A stretch of DNA of 64,000 nucleotides from Sindora glabra (GCA_020226215.1 CM035233.1:57807751-57871750), one strand, 5' to 3'. Shown: positions 1 to 13,945, numbered from the stretch's first letter. Translations and numbers: made by a program. The notes: generated from the sequence alone by a model not told the origin.

Positions 1-390
1 ACTCTAAACTCTTTCTTTAATAACTAAGAACCTAATGTTTATGTTCTTTGACTTTGATAAGCTCCTATTATTGTTGAAATATAGCATGGTTGACTTATTA
101 TGACAAAAAATAACTTTAATGGTCTTTTAATACCATCCATAATTTGTCACCTAGTGGCAAAATTCCATAGCCATATCCTATGATTGAGTACCTTATAATA
201 TGCTATAAGTTTAGCTACCATGGTGGAAAAAGCCATGAGTGTTTGCCTTAGCACTTTTTAAGGAAATAACTCCTCCAGCAAGTAAGTAGATATAGCTTGA
301 AGTAAATCTATAACTATCTTGGCATCTTACAAAACTGAAGTCAGAATACCTATTAATCTTTAATTGATATGATCTTTTATATATGAGCAT
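1..390 (-). pseudogene. Copia RNase H remnant, copy 1 (cut by window edge)
   Basis: Matches 21567-21956. It is truncated by the window start, and one extra C near position 240 breaks the frame that is open in copy 2. Confidence 0.7.
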
Positions 391-799
391 GTAGTATTTT
401 CTTCTTTGAAGATACTGTATAACCCTTTTAGCTACTTTTCAATAAACCATTCCTAGATTACTTAAGATCTAGATAATATCCCAATAATATATGCAATATC
501 TAAATGCATACAAACTTGAGCATACATTAGACACGCTACAACTGGAGCATAAGAAATCTTCTCCATTTATTTAGATTCAAAATAATTTTTAAGGCATTGA
601 TCTAAACTGAATTTGTCTCCTTTAACTATAGGTGTGTCACTAGGTTTACAATCCTATATGCCAAATTTTTTAAAAACTTCTCGATATAACTTTTTTATGA
701 TAACCGAAAAGTACCTCAAAAGCAATCTAGTGTATTTGTATTCCTTGCATAAAAGAGGCATTATTAAGATCTTTCATCTTAATTTTTTTATATAAATAT

Positions 800-1260
800 C
801 TTAGTTTCATGTAATAAGCCTATATCATTGCTGGCAAGAAATATGTCATTGACATATAAAACCAAAAAGAAATTTGTTTATTCCCACTAAACTCATGGTA
901 TATACAATCATTAATTGCATTCATCTTAAAACCAAAAAAGATAACAATGTGATTAACTTGTAATACTATTGATGGGAAGCCTACTTAAGCCTATAAATAG
1001 ATTATTTTTTAATTTGCAAACTATCTACTTTGAATCTCCCAGCAAAGTTTTCAAGCTACATCATATAGATTGTCTCATTAATGTCCACATTAAGAAACAT
1101 TGTCTTAACACCTATTTGATGTAATTTAAGATCAAAATGTATCATAAGTGCCATTATAATTCTGAAAAAGTCTTTCAAAAAACTCAAGAAAATTTTTTTT
1201 ATAATTAATACCTTCCTTTTAAATAAAGTCCTTGGCAACAAGATGTGCCTTATATCTTTC
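800..1260 (-). pseudogene. Copia reverse transcriptase remnant, copy 1
   Basis: The same RT blocks as copy 2; the open part is 1056-1241. The YVND box (canonical YVDD) is encoded at 845-856. Inactive. Confidence 0.85.
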
Positions 1261-1965
1261 CATTTTACATTTTAAATCACTCTTAGTCTTAAATATTCAC
1301 TTGCAACCAATGTATTTCACACCTTTAGGCAATTGTATAAGATCCCAAACATCATTGTCTCTTGTAGTTTTAATTTCCTTATTCATGGCATCAATTCACT
1401 TTTAAAAGTTAAAACTTTTAATGGCCTAACTAAAGTTGATTGGATCATTTTCCACCATTCCAATATCTACCTCATGTTTTTTCTAGAAAGATGATGTAAT
1501 AATTTAGAATTGCATTTCTCCTTTGTTTAGTGGATTTTCTTAATGATATTTGACCTTGAGGTCATTGAGTTTGTTTTTCAAAAATAACCTATTGATCATG
1601 ATTAGGGAGATTTTCAATATTATCTTGTGGTTCTAGAGTCGCCTTTTAAGCAATGTCAAGAATAAAAGCCTAGTTATGGTTAATGATAACTGTAGGAAAA
1701 GAAATAAATTTCTCTTAAAAGATAAAATTTTTAACCTTATCTTTTTCCCTAAACTCAATATCCTTAAAGAACTAAGTATTTCCTATCTCAAAAAAGGACC
1801 TAGTTGCAGGATTATAGAACTTATATCTATAAGATTGTTTAGAGCACCTAACAAAATAGCTGCTAATCATTTTTTAGTCCAATTTCTTTTCATTTAGCAT
1901 ATATGGCCTTGCCTTAATTGGATAATCCAAACATGTAAATGTTTTATGCTAAGCTTTTTGTCCAT

Positions 1966-2586
1966 CTACAATTCATAAGGGGTTTTAGTTGTTGCCTTAG
2001 TCGAAACTTTGTTTAGGACGTAAGTTGTGGTCTTTAATACCTTTCTCCAAAGTGAATTTGGTAAGTTAGTATAATTAGTCATACTCTTCACCACATATTT
2101 TAAGGTTTTATTTCGTTTTTCAACAACACCATTTATGTTAAGGCTCCCTGGCATATTGCACTATAGGATAATACTACCATACTTCTTTAGGAATTAAGCA
2201 AATGGTCCTGGATGTTGTTCACCTGATCTGTCACATTTATCGTATTATTCACCATCATGGTTAGACTTGACACCTTTAATCTTTTTGTTGAGTTAATTCT
2301 TAACTTCAACTTTAAAAGCCTTGAACATGTCTAATGCTTGATAACTCTCATGAATGAGATAAAGGTATCAATAACATGAAAATTTATCCATGAACATAAC
2401 AAAATATTGTTGACCATTCCAAAAAGTTATAGGAAATGGCCCACAAATGTTTGTATATATTAGTTCTAAGACATTTAAAAATCTTTCGACACCTAATTTG
2501 CTTATATTTGTTTGCTTCCCCTTAATGCACTCGACATAAACTTCAAAATCTAACAAATCAAAAGGGTCAAGAATTTCATCTAACAT
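1966..2586 (-). pseudogene. Copia integrase remnant, copy 1
   Basis: The same integrase pieces as in copy 2, at 1966-2154 and 2368-2586. Motifs NGVVEKRNKTL and KTPYEL are readable. Inactive. Confidence 0.88.
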
Positions 2587-2994
2587 AAATCTTTCAATTC
2601 TTTGTTTAAAGATATGTCTTTAACACTTGGGTCAAAGTAATGCAAAATTCTTATTGGTTAATTTCCATTAGTGCTATATGAACTAACATGTAAGGTTTCA
2701 TTAAACGAGGGAACTATATCAAACATATAAAGACTATTATATCCAAATAAAGAACTAGAACTAATAAGCTTTAAATCATAAAAAGGCTAAATTGATTATT
2801 TTCATGAGAATAAGAGTAACCAAATTTGTTTAATATAGAAATAAAAACTAAATTTGATCAAAATAATAGTACAATGTAAGTTTGATTCAAATTTAAATAA
2901 AATTTAATCTTTAATAATAATCTAAAAGTCTTAATTACCTTAATTTTAATTGACTTGGTATTGCTTGTATAAATATATCTTTCACCATTACTCT

Positions 2995-3215
2995 ACTTTC
3001 AACAACTCAAGCAACCCTGTAAAGACACATTTATGTCAGTAATAGCACCAGAATTTATTTACTAAGTATGGTCAAGCATTGAAGTCAAATTAACCTTAGA
3101 ACAAACCAAATTAAGAGGCATGCATTTCTTTACATGCCAAGTATGATATTTGGTACATTATTTCTTCTTATGAGAAGTATTTCTATAGAAGTAGGCAAGC
3201 AAATTCCTTAGTTTG
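2995..3215 (-). pseudogene. Copia zinc knuckle and protease remnant, copy 1
   Basis: Equivalent to the copy 2 remnant. The altered active site NSGA is encoded at about 3045-3056. One-base indels near 3204 and 3221 distinguish the copies here. Confidence 0.7.
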
Positions 3216-3435
3216 CCCTTTTTTGTTCCTTTTGTTGCTTCTTTTATGATGGATTAATTGTAACTTTCTTATCTTTTCTCATTCTCTTGTTATTGTCTTT
3301 AGAATTTGAAGCCATATAAGCACTTTCAATTTTTTCTTACTTCAATCTTTCTTCTTCTTGTACGTAATATGAAATGAGCTCATTAAGAGTCTATTTATCT
3401 TTTTGGCAGTAATAACTAACCTTAAGTTAATCGAA

Positions 3436-3940
3436 TTATGAAGTAAGAGAGATAAAAACTAAATGCACAAGCAAGTCCTCAAATAACTCTAATTTTATTA
3501 CTTTTAATTTTGATACAAGATAAGATATTTCCAAAATGTACCCCCTGATATTCCTTTTGCCCTTATACCTCATGGAAACAAAACTCCTTGGAAAGGTACT
3601 TGTCTCTACCTTTTTATTTTTAGCAAAATGTTTCTTAAGTTCTTTAAGGAATAATTTAGCATCATTTTTCTCAAACATTGTACCCCTGAATATTTCTAGA
3701 ATTGTATGTTTCATGATTATAAGACTTATGCGATTTGAGCATTCTTACTTTTTCAAATCCTTCTTAGTATTAGAGGAACTTGCATCTATAAGAGTAAGGG
3801 ATCAGTTAATCCAAAAAGCAAGGTTTAGATCCATGCCACCAAGAATAATCATGACATTTTCTTTTCAATCTTTAAAAGTTTGTACCATTAAGCATAAGGA
3901 TGGAATTAATATTTGTAGATATTGAACAATAGAAGCATTC
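3436..3940 (-). pseudogene. Copia gag remnant, copy 1
   Basis: The same gag remnant as at 25005-25505, with the same 92-codon open part (3436-3714) and the same broken N-terminal portion. It belongs to the copy 1 element. Confidence 0.85.
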
Positions 3941-5125
3941 ACTAAATAAGGAATAAAATAAACAAAATAACAAGCTCACAATCAAAATCTAAATTCAACA
4001 TAGTTAATAAATTCAAATAATAAGAAGCTCTATCACAAGATACCTAGTATAGCATTGAAATTTAATCTTTGGATAGAAAAATTAACTTATAAGTGGTACT
4101 CTTAGTGTAGTAATCCAATATTAACAATAAATTCCTATCAAATAATAAACTTTTCTTTGGATCGACTTAATATTCACATAGGAAACTCAATAGTTGTCAC
4201 ATACTCATAACAGCAAGTATATTTGAATTTCGGCCAAATAATATCCTTCATTTGAGGTAGTCTTCTTTGCATGAAAATTAAATACATAACCATTTTAATA
4301 TTTCAAATTAATCAATCTACATAAGAGAGGTTACTTTGGTAACATGTTGCTTTAATTAGTCAATTTAAAATATTAAATATTCAAAATTAAGGAATAAAAG
4401 ATGTCAAAATTTGAATCAAAATCCATATATATGTGTGTGTGTGTGATTTGACTTTAAATTTCAACAGGATATCAATCCATCAATTCATATATATTAAAAC
4501 TGAAGATCCAATATGTGTTAAACTTCAAAACTCAAACTGCAATTCAAACTACTTTTTTTTTTTTGGAAGGTAGTTGATTTGCAATGATAAAATCGCAATA
4601 TAAGTTTCTGATATAAAACATCAAATCAAATCATATTTCTTTTATCTACACAAATCGTAATCGTAATTCATTTGTTCCCTAATGGCAAGAAACAGTCGCT
4701 CAAGCCAAAGGACATGGTAAAATTATTTTTCCTCTGGGACAAAGGACCGTATTGAACCTAAAACACACGATAATATATATAAACGATTCAAATCTGAATC
4801 AAAACTTGAATAAACATATATATATAACGTAAATCACTATTTCCAAAAGATTATATATAATTAAAGTTTATATATAAACTGGAAATCCAATAAATTTATG
4901 ACTTTAATCTTCAGTATCAAATCCTAATTGATACAACGTGATATATATGGCTTGGATTTAAGGTTGAACTAATAAATAGACAAACAAATATATACCAGTC
5001 CCCTTTAGACTAACATATAACTGGACAAATCAAATAACTGAAGCCCTAATCATGTCGATTAAATCACAAAATCAAACTAATAAATTTTCTTCCCAGTAAT
5101 TTAATATGAATGCTCTAATACTAAT

Positions 5126-5601
5126 TATTGAAAAAAAAATTAATTATAATAATGATAAAAATTCATTGTCAAAATTTGGGTTTTTCATGTTTAATCATTA
5201 AGAATATACTTGATGTGAAAATGTATCTGAATCCATGAGAATTAACAAGATTCTAGTTTCGTGTTTCTTGATTATTCAAATTGGTGTGTATCAATTTTTT
5301 TTTTTAAAAAATCTCTATCTAGTTTCTAATAAGGAATATCAAGAAATAAAATCTTTATATACAATTTGGGGACAATAATGTCTTATTTATTTTTTATTTT
5401 TTTATTTTTAATTTTCCCATCATTAATAAAAAATAAAACTTAGACTTCTATACATAAAAATACACACCTAATCAGATTATTTATACTCATTTAATCTTAA
5501 ATTTTATTTGGTTAGTCACTTTAATTTGAGTCAAATCTTAAATTTTTATACTAATTATTATTTATATGTATACAGTATATATGTCCATTAAAAATTTAAT
5601 G
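5126..5601 (-). repeat. 5' LTR of the copia element (copy 1)
   Basis: Almost identical to 26695-27167. It is followed by TGGAA at 5602-5606, the right target-site duplication. The matching left copy would lie outside the window. Confidence 0.85.
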
Positions 5602-5606
5602 TGGAA

Positions 5607-7005
5607 TTTATTTTGCAATTTTATCAATGAATAGTCTTTATAAACAACTTCACTATTAATGATATTAAGAAATTAAACAATTTATTAGTCTTGTTATAAA
5701 CTTTTATATAAACAAATTGAAGCAATATAAAATTAGTTAACTTTGTATTATAGGAGATATTTAAAAAGATTTAGGGGGTGGAGAAGGGATGGAGAAAAAG
5801 GGGATTTTGCTAAATTTAGTAAGGCCTCATGCTTTGTGCTTCATTTTATGATTTCTTAAGTCCTTAATTTGTGGGGAAGGAGGGGCCACCATGGGCCCTC
5901 AGATGTTGCAACTTAATCAGAAAGAAAGTCTACACTGTGCACGGTGGGGCCATTACCCTTCCTTTTGGGTTTCCAAAAATGGCAAATCCTGATATGATTT
6001 GGGGAACCTTTCCCAAAATTATCAGCTTCATCTGTCAACCACTTTGAATATCTTCTTTCCTCTAGAATTTCTTGGCTTCTACTTTTCTCACAATTTTCTT
6101 TCTATTAAAAAAAAATTATGATGCATCACTTAATTAATAATTTATTAATATATTATTAAATTTAATTATATATTAAATTTATTTTTTTTAAAATTAGATT
6201 TTAAATATTTTTTATTACATATCAACTAAATCTAATAACATAGGTTATATTGTTTGTATCATAATTTTTTTTTCAACAATTATCATGCCAAGAAGAATCA
6301 AGGTCAGTCCTAAATTACTACGTTTCTTTGTTCGAGAAAGACAACAAAAAGAAATTAGTAAATTAATAAATCAATCAATAAGAAAAACAGAAGAAATGAA
6401 ACAAGGGCAATATCAACATGGGATCGGATGCTGAGATGGGGTCAGATGAAAACAGGCTGGATCGTCAGAGAACAGGCTCCACCCCCGCTGTGAAAACTGA
6501 ATTGAGCTGTTTTCCTTTGACTGGCAATTCATTTTGGAAGGATGCTTATTCACCTATTTCAAAATTGAAATACGTGAATTCAATGATTGACTTTGGTTTG
6601 CAGTTCACCTGCTATGGACAGGGCGGCTTTTTATTTTTATTTTATTTTTTTTCATGGAAGAGTAGTTCTAAATATTACGAAGGCTCCGATTATTTTTCAC
6701 AAAATATTTCTCGTAAAGAAATTTCATATTTTTATTTATATACAGTTTTATATTTTATAATTAAATTATGATATTTAAAAGTATAACAATAAACAATTAT
6801 CATTTATTAAGTTTTTATATTAAATATTAAATAAATATTTATATTTTATTATTTTAATATTTTATAAATATATTTCTACAAAATATATTTTTTATCAAAC
6901 TAAAGAAAAGCGAAAATTCTAGATTTTTTAGAAAGAGGATGAGTTATAATTATTTTTTAAAATTATATTTACACTTTTAGTATTTTTAAAAGTATATAGT
7001 AACTC

Positions 7006-7042
<37 letters not shown>

Positions 7043-7840
7043 TTTTTTCCTTTATTTTAAATATATATGCTCACATTTCCTATTTTAGACAAAAGTAAAG
7101 GAGATAATTATGTACTCTTAAAAATAAAAGAGATATAATTATAGTGAAATTAATTTTGAAAAATATGAGTGCAATTTACCCAAAAAATTAGGTCGTTGGG
7201 TTTTTAATTTTGTCAATATAATTACAAAATTTTTTATATATTATTTATAAAAAATTATATAAAATTGTTTTTTTCATAAATTACAATATTTTTAACAATA
7301 TATATGTTATACTTTGTTAAAAAAATCTTCAATACACAAACATATAAAGCACCTATCAAAACTGTTGAACTATGTGTAAATTAGTTCACGGCAATGCACC
7401 ATGCATTCACTACGAAGATGCCCGAGACACTTGGCAAGATTTTGAAAAACTACAATTTTAGGACCCAAGCTCTCCATGTTTGCGGCCCCACCCCCAGGAA
7501 AATTTTCTAATACAGGACCGAGAATTCAATATTAATTTCATAAAAATTTCGACATATGTATTAATTTTATTATAAAAATTAATTACAACATACATCTTAA
7601 TATATTTTAAAAAATTAAATTAAATCTGATGTTGAAAATTCAAAAAATTGCTATATTTATAAATGAAATATGTAAAAGTAGCTCTAAAAAATTTTCCTAA
7701 TAATTCCAATCTTTACGAGTTTGTCACCTTTAAACTTATCTAAAAATGTTGCAACATATTCAATTTCCAAATTTCTCAATTTTTTACTTTTATAAGAAAA
7801 TAGATAATTCAAGAGATATTATATTGAAGTGGGCGGTACA
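5607..7840. other. Intergenic spacer, copy 1
   Basis: AT-rich spacer between the copia element and the TBCCD1 promoter. It contains an island of higher GC at about 5775-6075 and a second at about 6400-6640, which do not look like the AT-rich filler around them. A dinucleotide repeat lies at 7008-7040. I see no recognisable gene; the short ORF at 6418-6771 changes frame in copy 2. Confidence 0.6.
7008..7040. repeat. (AT)n microsatellite
   Basis: Uninterrupted AT dinucleotide run in the spacer of copy 1. The counterpart in copy 2 is at about 28574-28609 and differs slightly in length. Confidence 0.9.
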
Positions 7841-7945
7841 TGTTACTTTTCAACTTTGTTGATTCGACGTGCCCAACTCTCAGTTGTACAATTATGAGCT
7901 TGGGATATCTAGCCACTGTAATTGTTCACCCAACACTCAAATTTT

Positions 7946-8014
7946 AATGGGCCAAGCCCATTTTATTTGTGGCCATTGGGCCAGCCGGAGAAAGAAGAAT
8001 TTGATTTGGGCCTT
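7946..8014 (+). promoter_or_regulatory. Site II promoter elements of TBCCD1, copy 1
   Basis: A 17-base palindrome AATGGGCCAAGCCCATT (7946-7962) contains two inverted site II cores (TGGGCC / GCCCA). Two more, ATTGGGCCA and TTTGGGCCT, follow at 7975-7983 and about 8005-8013. Site II elements (TGGGCY) bind TCP factors and are typical of plant housekeeping genes active in dividing cells. They lie about 270-330 bases upstream of the ATG. Confidence 0.7.
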
Positions 8015-8276
8015 TGCTTTTCCAAAATTGGAGATGTTCCTGGTTCTCACGACCACAAAATCGCCCGATTCAATGGGACAATGTAATTGGTTTTCACTTG
8101 TCCATAACAAATAATACGTTGACACGCTACGACTACCGTTCCTACGTTCAACCTCACTCGAATGCACCCACTTCCTTCCTCCTCCACTCTCCCTCGTATT
8201 CATCTCTCGAAGATCTGCAACTCTCACCTCTTTCTCTCTTGTGCTCTCTGCAATTTACATCATTCTTTCTCCGGCC

Positions 8277-11200
8277 ATGGCCGAGCCAATTGAACCTTCT
8301 ACATCTTCGTCGTCGAGAGACCCAACAACTGTCATCCATCCAAGGCGCGAGCTATTTGAGCATGGCCTCCTGCCAATCCCCAAGCTCGTCTTCTCCGACC
8401 CATTGCAAAGCCTAATCCCCTTGAAGCAGAAGCTTCTTGAGCTATCGACGAATCAACGAGTCCATTCGGCCGCAATCTCTGAGGTTCTGCAGATCTCTAA
8501 TGACCATGCCGGGCTCGTCCTTGATACCATCGCTTCGGTTCTGCACTCTGAGTCCGACCCGCTCGTTACGGCGAAGCCCCGGGAAAATGAATCCGTTGGT
8601 GTTGATGTTCATAATCTGGTTTTGTTTTTGTACATTCAATCTTACAAAAGGTTGTTACCGAGGACGCACAAGGACTCGGCCGCTGTTGCGGATGTCTGGC
8701 CTTCGACTTCCGCTTTTGATGGATATTTGTCAGCTCTCTCACCGTTGCAGGTGAATTAGTTTTTTATTTGAATCCTTGTAATGTCTGTGACATAATTCGA
8801 GTATTGCGGAGATTGAAGAAATTAAACGGGGAACTGTTATTCTCCTTTGAAAATGGTTTCCCGATATATTGCATTGTGATGTAGGTCAGGCTTTGCAATT
8901 GTATCTGATATTTGACATGGTGTTGTATTAGTTGGAGTCTGCATGCGCATTTCAATTAAATTGTTTGCTTTCTGTAATTTTTGGCAGCTGTTGCTAAGAT
9001 TTTGATTTTACTAGACTGGTAATTGTAACTGGTTTTTATGGTTAATTGGATCAAGCTGGAGGGTCTAATTTGATTGTTTCAATGGGTTATTTTTTACATG
9101 GTTGCACTTGCTTGGAATTAAGATAAGGTTATGTTTGGCTTTGGTGTAATGCATGGTTTATTGCGAGGTGTACTTTCCATTTTTTTATATCAATTTAATA
9201 GTTTGAATTTTGACAAGCAAATGTTGCTCTCGTTTTAACGCACGAGGTTCCACTGAGGCTCTGTAACTTAGAAGTTTCAACTGCATTATGAATTGTTCAG
9301 CATCCTGCTGTTTTATTTCTGTATTTTTAGATTGATACGGTTGTGACTACCAAATTTTTGTTGCATTAGGGATGCATCATTTAAGAATTCCTGGGTTGAG
9401 TGATTGCAGTGATGGATTATTGTCTTTTGCTATAACTCTGTTCATTTTCCGTACTAAGCAAGTCTGAGCTGCTAGAAAATACCTTCAACTGATACTGTAC
9501 TGCTGAAATCCAGGACTGTTAATCAAGGTTTTATATATTTTGCAGCTTATGCGTAGCAACAGCCGTAGGTGTATGCCATCACAGGCTGATGAAGAGGCGC
9601 ATCAGTTATCATATCTGCAAAAGCACCTGGGGAACGTTATATCTCTTTTAGCAGAGCCTGTAGAAGGGGATGGTGAAGAATCTCTGGTTTGTGAACATTC
9701 CTCATGCTATTTGCTGGTTGGTTTGATGAATTTTTAGTTTATTAGTTTATAGTTACTAGTTACAATAAAAAAATTGGCATATTTATATGCTGTGCATTTT
9801 GCTTCTTTTGGCTTCTTTCTTGTAATAAATATGTTGGTTTACGATGTAACATGCAAATATAGAGATCTTTTATTCATGAAGTTAACTTCTAGGACACTTG
9901 CATCTATGCTTTATGTCCTGATCAATGGTGTCAATTTTTTGACTTGTTGAATTAGGATTTACTATGTCCCTCTGTTTGTAAATATTTTGGGCTTACTTAG
10001 TAATAGTATTTTTTTGTCTATAGTCTACAGGGCAGGGTTGGAACAGAAATATTTCCATTCATACCATATTCCTTCCAAAAGCACTTACAATGGATTTAGG
10101 ACATATCACAGAGCTCTGCACTTCTAGTGGGGGCACCACTCATGATCCTCTACTGTGCCCCTTACTTTCATTCATTAGAAGTTTTATCTATAAAATAAAA
10201 GTAAAATATTGTGTAAGAGGTGCTATCATGAAAAATTTTTATGAACAATTGTTCCATTAATCTGAGGGGAACATCGTCATAAACATGTTTTCGATTTTCC
10301 TACCATTTATGTTGGTTTCAAGGGTGAACCATTTATTACGGGAACTGTATTTTATAATGTCTAATGGCTGTGATAATTTTTCAAAGGAGTTTGATTCCTT
10401 TCTTTGGGGACATATCATATTTCCTTGACAATAGTTTTTCAAATTTCAGTTATGAACTAGCATATTAACACAGATCATATAGTTAGTTTGGCTGGAAAAA
10501 ATCTGTGTGGAATTTTTATGTTTGTCATTATTTTATGTTTCATTTTGGTTGTTATTTTTCTTTATTGAATCCAGATATTTTCTTGCTGCTTTTGTTTAGT
10601 TCTTAATATTTTTTCCCCCTTTTTTGACTCCATTGTTTAGGTTTTGACCATGGATAGATTTGAGCATCTTGGATTTCTACTTTACTTTGGTGACAAGGGA
10701 GTTGAAGGAAGTTCTCTGAGTCAATCATCTCCCTTTTTTGCAAACTCAGATCCTGACATGCCTGCTGTTCCTGTTCCTGCTGCACAAGCTCTTGATTGGA
10801 TTTTGGAGAATATAGCATCTACATTAGAACATATTGCTGAAAGGAATTCTCCAAAAGAAAATGGGCCTAGTGCTTCTGATCAGGATGTTGCTATGGCTGA
10901 TGCATGTGCTATCCCTAAGGCCTCATCAAGTGCTAGAGGTTCAAGCTTAATTGAAGGGATCTCTAAGTCGTCATATGTGAAGTATGCATCTGAGATGAGA
11001 GGTTCTTCTGTTAAGGTCTGTTTCTTGCACTTGTCTTCTTTCCGCATAGAGACTTCTATTCAAGCACTATGCTGGTGGCATTTCAGGTTTCTGACTTTAT
11101 TCAAGTACAAAGTTGAACAAGTTCAATTTCTTGCCCTTCAGTAATTCTGCCAAACTGAAGTGCTATTTCTTTATTAAGATATATATATTTTTCAATTTCC

Positions 11201-13945
11201 TGGATTCAATTTATATTTGGCTGGATGTCAAACATATGACAATTGTCATATCATAAGTAGTCATGTTGCTTGCACTTTTTGGTGGTTTAATAAAGTTAAT
11301 TCTTAGTTTTAGAGACCTCAACAAATTTTATCGCATGCTTCTTTTAAAAAGAAAAAAAAATTAAAGACATGTTTGCTTTCTTGTTTTGGAGCTGAGGCAC
11401 TGTATACTGGCCTCTGCTATAAACATCGTGTTTTATCATTGCAGGTTCTCAATTGCCATGAGTCTGCCATCTATGTCTTAGCAGCTCTGAAATATGCCAC
11501 TGTCTATGGATGCTCGGATGCTACAATAGTTATAGGTGCAGTTGGCAAGGTAATAACTAGTGATCTGTTTTCACCCAGCATAACTAATCTATAAATATAT
11601 TGGGAAATATAAGGAACTTGTTTTCCAACTAGAATTTGAAAAGGGATATTTGTTCACATATTTAACTAACACGATAAGGGACAAAAGACAATACTGATTC
11701 AATCACTAACCATTGGTCCATTTGCCTTGAAATAATATTTTTAGATATGGGGAATGAATGCAGATTATTCTCAACTATTCTTTTATATGCTAACCCCAAT
11801 CTTAATATTAGATCGTAAAAGTTGCCCACTGCCTCCTATTTGGTAGACTTGTACTGAGATTTGAGAACATGATTTTTTGTCACTCACCTGTATTGTTTAA
11901 AACCATGTGAGGCTAAAGAACAACCAAAATGAGCCTGCAACCATCCTGTTTTACATTTTGAGCTATAGCTTTTTGTTATGCAAAGTGCTCTGTGTGTGTG
12001 TATACACCCTAATACTCTTTTAAAGGGAGTTATGTATTAGAAAATAAAATGGGTATAAGTACATGGTTTTATTTTCACCATTTGTTTTTTTCCCCTCTGT
12101 TTTTTGTTTGTATTTCAGTTTCAAACATAAGGTTACCATATCTATATCAGTGACTGTTTTAAACGACTGTTTAGAGCTAATTAGAACATTTGTTAAGCAA
12201 TTCTTTTACACCAGAATTGTAGGAATGGTTAATTTCAAATATTTTATTTTTTATCGTCTGGCTGTCATGAGTGTTAGAACAGTGGGTATTTCTGGTTGAC
12301 AAGCTCAAAATTGATGTGCTTTTATTTTGTTCTGACAGGCTGTGAGAATTGAACACTGTGAACGGGTTCATGTGATTGTTGCAGCTAAACATATTTGCAT
12401 TGCTAACTGCCGTGAATGTGTTTTCTTTCTAGGAGTGAATCAGCGACCTCTTATTGTCGGTGATAACCATAAGCTGCAGGTGTGCATTTCCACACACTGT
12501 TGCATGGATTATAAAGTTGCTTTTTTGTCTGTACTCAGCCCTTCCATATTGTCCCATCATAGTTGCCATAATTGTCGATGATGTTTCACATTATTCTGTA
12601 GACCTCAAATGCAATGCTCCTTTGAAATCGCAAATTATAATTAATGATATAACCTTTTTGGTTTGTCAGATTGAACCATGTAAAATTGGCAATAATGCAT
12701 GTTTTTGGTTATGAGATACTTATATATTTTTACTTATGTTTTTCTTTTATGTATAGGTTCTAGACTCAATCTCAGTTAAAATGTCCTTTTCCTTTATTTA
12801 TTGATAGTCTATGGAGCTAGACTACCGAGGCCTATATGAATCATTGGTCATGGGTTATTCTTTTGTGTAGTAAACTAGTCATGTTGATTGTAGTTGAATT
12901 AAAATAGTTCTGGGTAAAGTGGTACAAATAATGTAAATTTCTGGATGTAATTTCTGCTTTCTTTCTATGTTGCCATCATCTGTGAGTTCTGATTGATTTT
13001 GAATTTGCTGTTAGTAAGTCATAATTTGTTGAGAACAACAACTTTTATATGTTTGAAGTATAAATTAATCATGTAGATCTATAAATGGGTTAAGGGGTCC
13101 TGTTCTTCTATTGCCTATATCCATTGATATAAAAATAGTTGCCATATTCTTGTCACACTCTTTTGTCTTTAAGCCAACTTTTGTTGCCTGCCTTCATAAT
13201 TTTACGTTTCTTTCAGCAAAGCATCTTTGGATTGGATGAAATCAGAATTTAGCCCTTTAGGTGTGAATTGTGTCACAAGTATATGGCTATATCCAAATGT
13301 CTATGTTTAAGGCAATGGTAAAAGATAGCTTGTAATGGCACAAGTTTATAAGATGAAACCTTTTAAATTACATCCAAGCAAAGTAAATGCCCATGTCCAT
13401 GTCTTAGTGTGCAATTGATGACATAGATAAAATAAAAAGGTTAATTTGCATTATTAAACTTGTAATGGTGTAATATAAGAGTGTTGCAAGTTTCATTGAT
13501 GTATGAGGCTCTGCTCAAGTTTACTTAAGAAATTCACTTTTACTGACTATTCCTTTTATTTTGATTGCTACAATGATTGGTCTGTGTTCCTTTGCTCTGC
13601 AAGAAAGTTATTTTTTTTTTATCCATACTTATGCTACTCCCAGTGGTTAGCATCAATTTAGGCATTCATATTTTTATATGAAACCCTTACTCTTGACTTG
13701 TTTTACTATTTGTAATTTTTTTTCCTTTTGAATGTTATCAGGTGGCACCTTACAATACATTCTACTCCCAGCTGGAGGAGCACATGACTAGGGTTGGAAT
13801 TTTGCCCACAGTAAACCGATGGGATGAACATCTGGCTTTGGGCATGGTGGATCCTCATGATTCATTGTCTCATCCAGCAGGTGTCTCTGATGTTCAAGCT
13901 GAATCTGCTACAAGGGTGGACCCCGATCAATTCATAAGTTTTGTG
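8277..13945 (+). pseudogene. TBCCD1: TBCCD1 copy 1, truncated at the assembly gap (exons 1-6 of 9)
   Basis: Coding exons are 8277-8750, 9546-9686, 10641-11015, 11445-11549, 12339-12479 and 13742-13945, all phase 0 with GT..AG borders. They encode residues 1-480, the same protein sequence as copy 2. After exon 6 the intron runs into the N gap at 14105, and exons 7-9 do not appear beyond it. The reading frame is otherwise intact. It is therefore either a real truncated duplicate, a full gene with its tail lost in the gap, or the same gene assembled twice from two haplotypes. I label it pseudogene only because the copy as given is incomplete. Confidence 0.75.

Larger units (their letters stand above)
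1..5601 (-). mobile_element. Decayed Ty1/copia retrotransposon, copy 1 (3' end outside window)
   Basis: Read on the minus strand, the order is 5' LTR (5126-5601), primer-binding site (5112-5123), a leader of about 1.1 kb, gag, protease, integrase, reverse transcriptase and RNase H, which is the copia order. The 3' LTR would lie left of base 1. All coding parts are broken by stops and frameshifts, so it is non-autonomous. It is the same insertion as the element at 20519-27167, present because of the 14-kb duplication. Confidence 0.9.

Noticed and set aside
1676..1897. 73-codon + strand ORF, also at 23246-23467
   Set aside because: Antisense to the copia pol region; no similarity of its own.
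3536..3925. 129-codon + strand ORF, also at 25105-25494
   Set aside because: It is the antisense of the copia gag remnant, which explains its openness.
6418..6771. 117-codon ORF in the copy 1 spacer
   Set aside because: A one-base difference changes its frame in copy 2, and its second half is AT-rich filler. It is not a conserved coding frame.
8014..8415. 133-codon ORF overlapping the TBCCD1 start
   Set aside because: It runs through promoter and leader in a different frame from the TBCCD1 exon; a shadow of exon 1. The same holds for 29580-29981.
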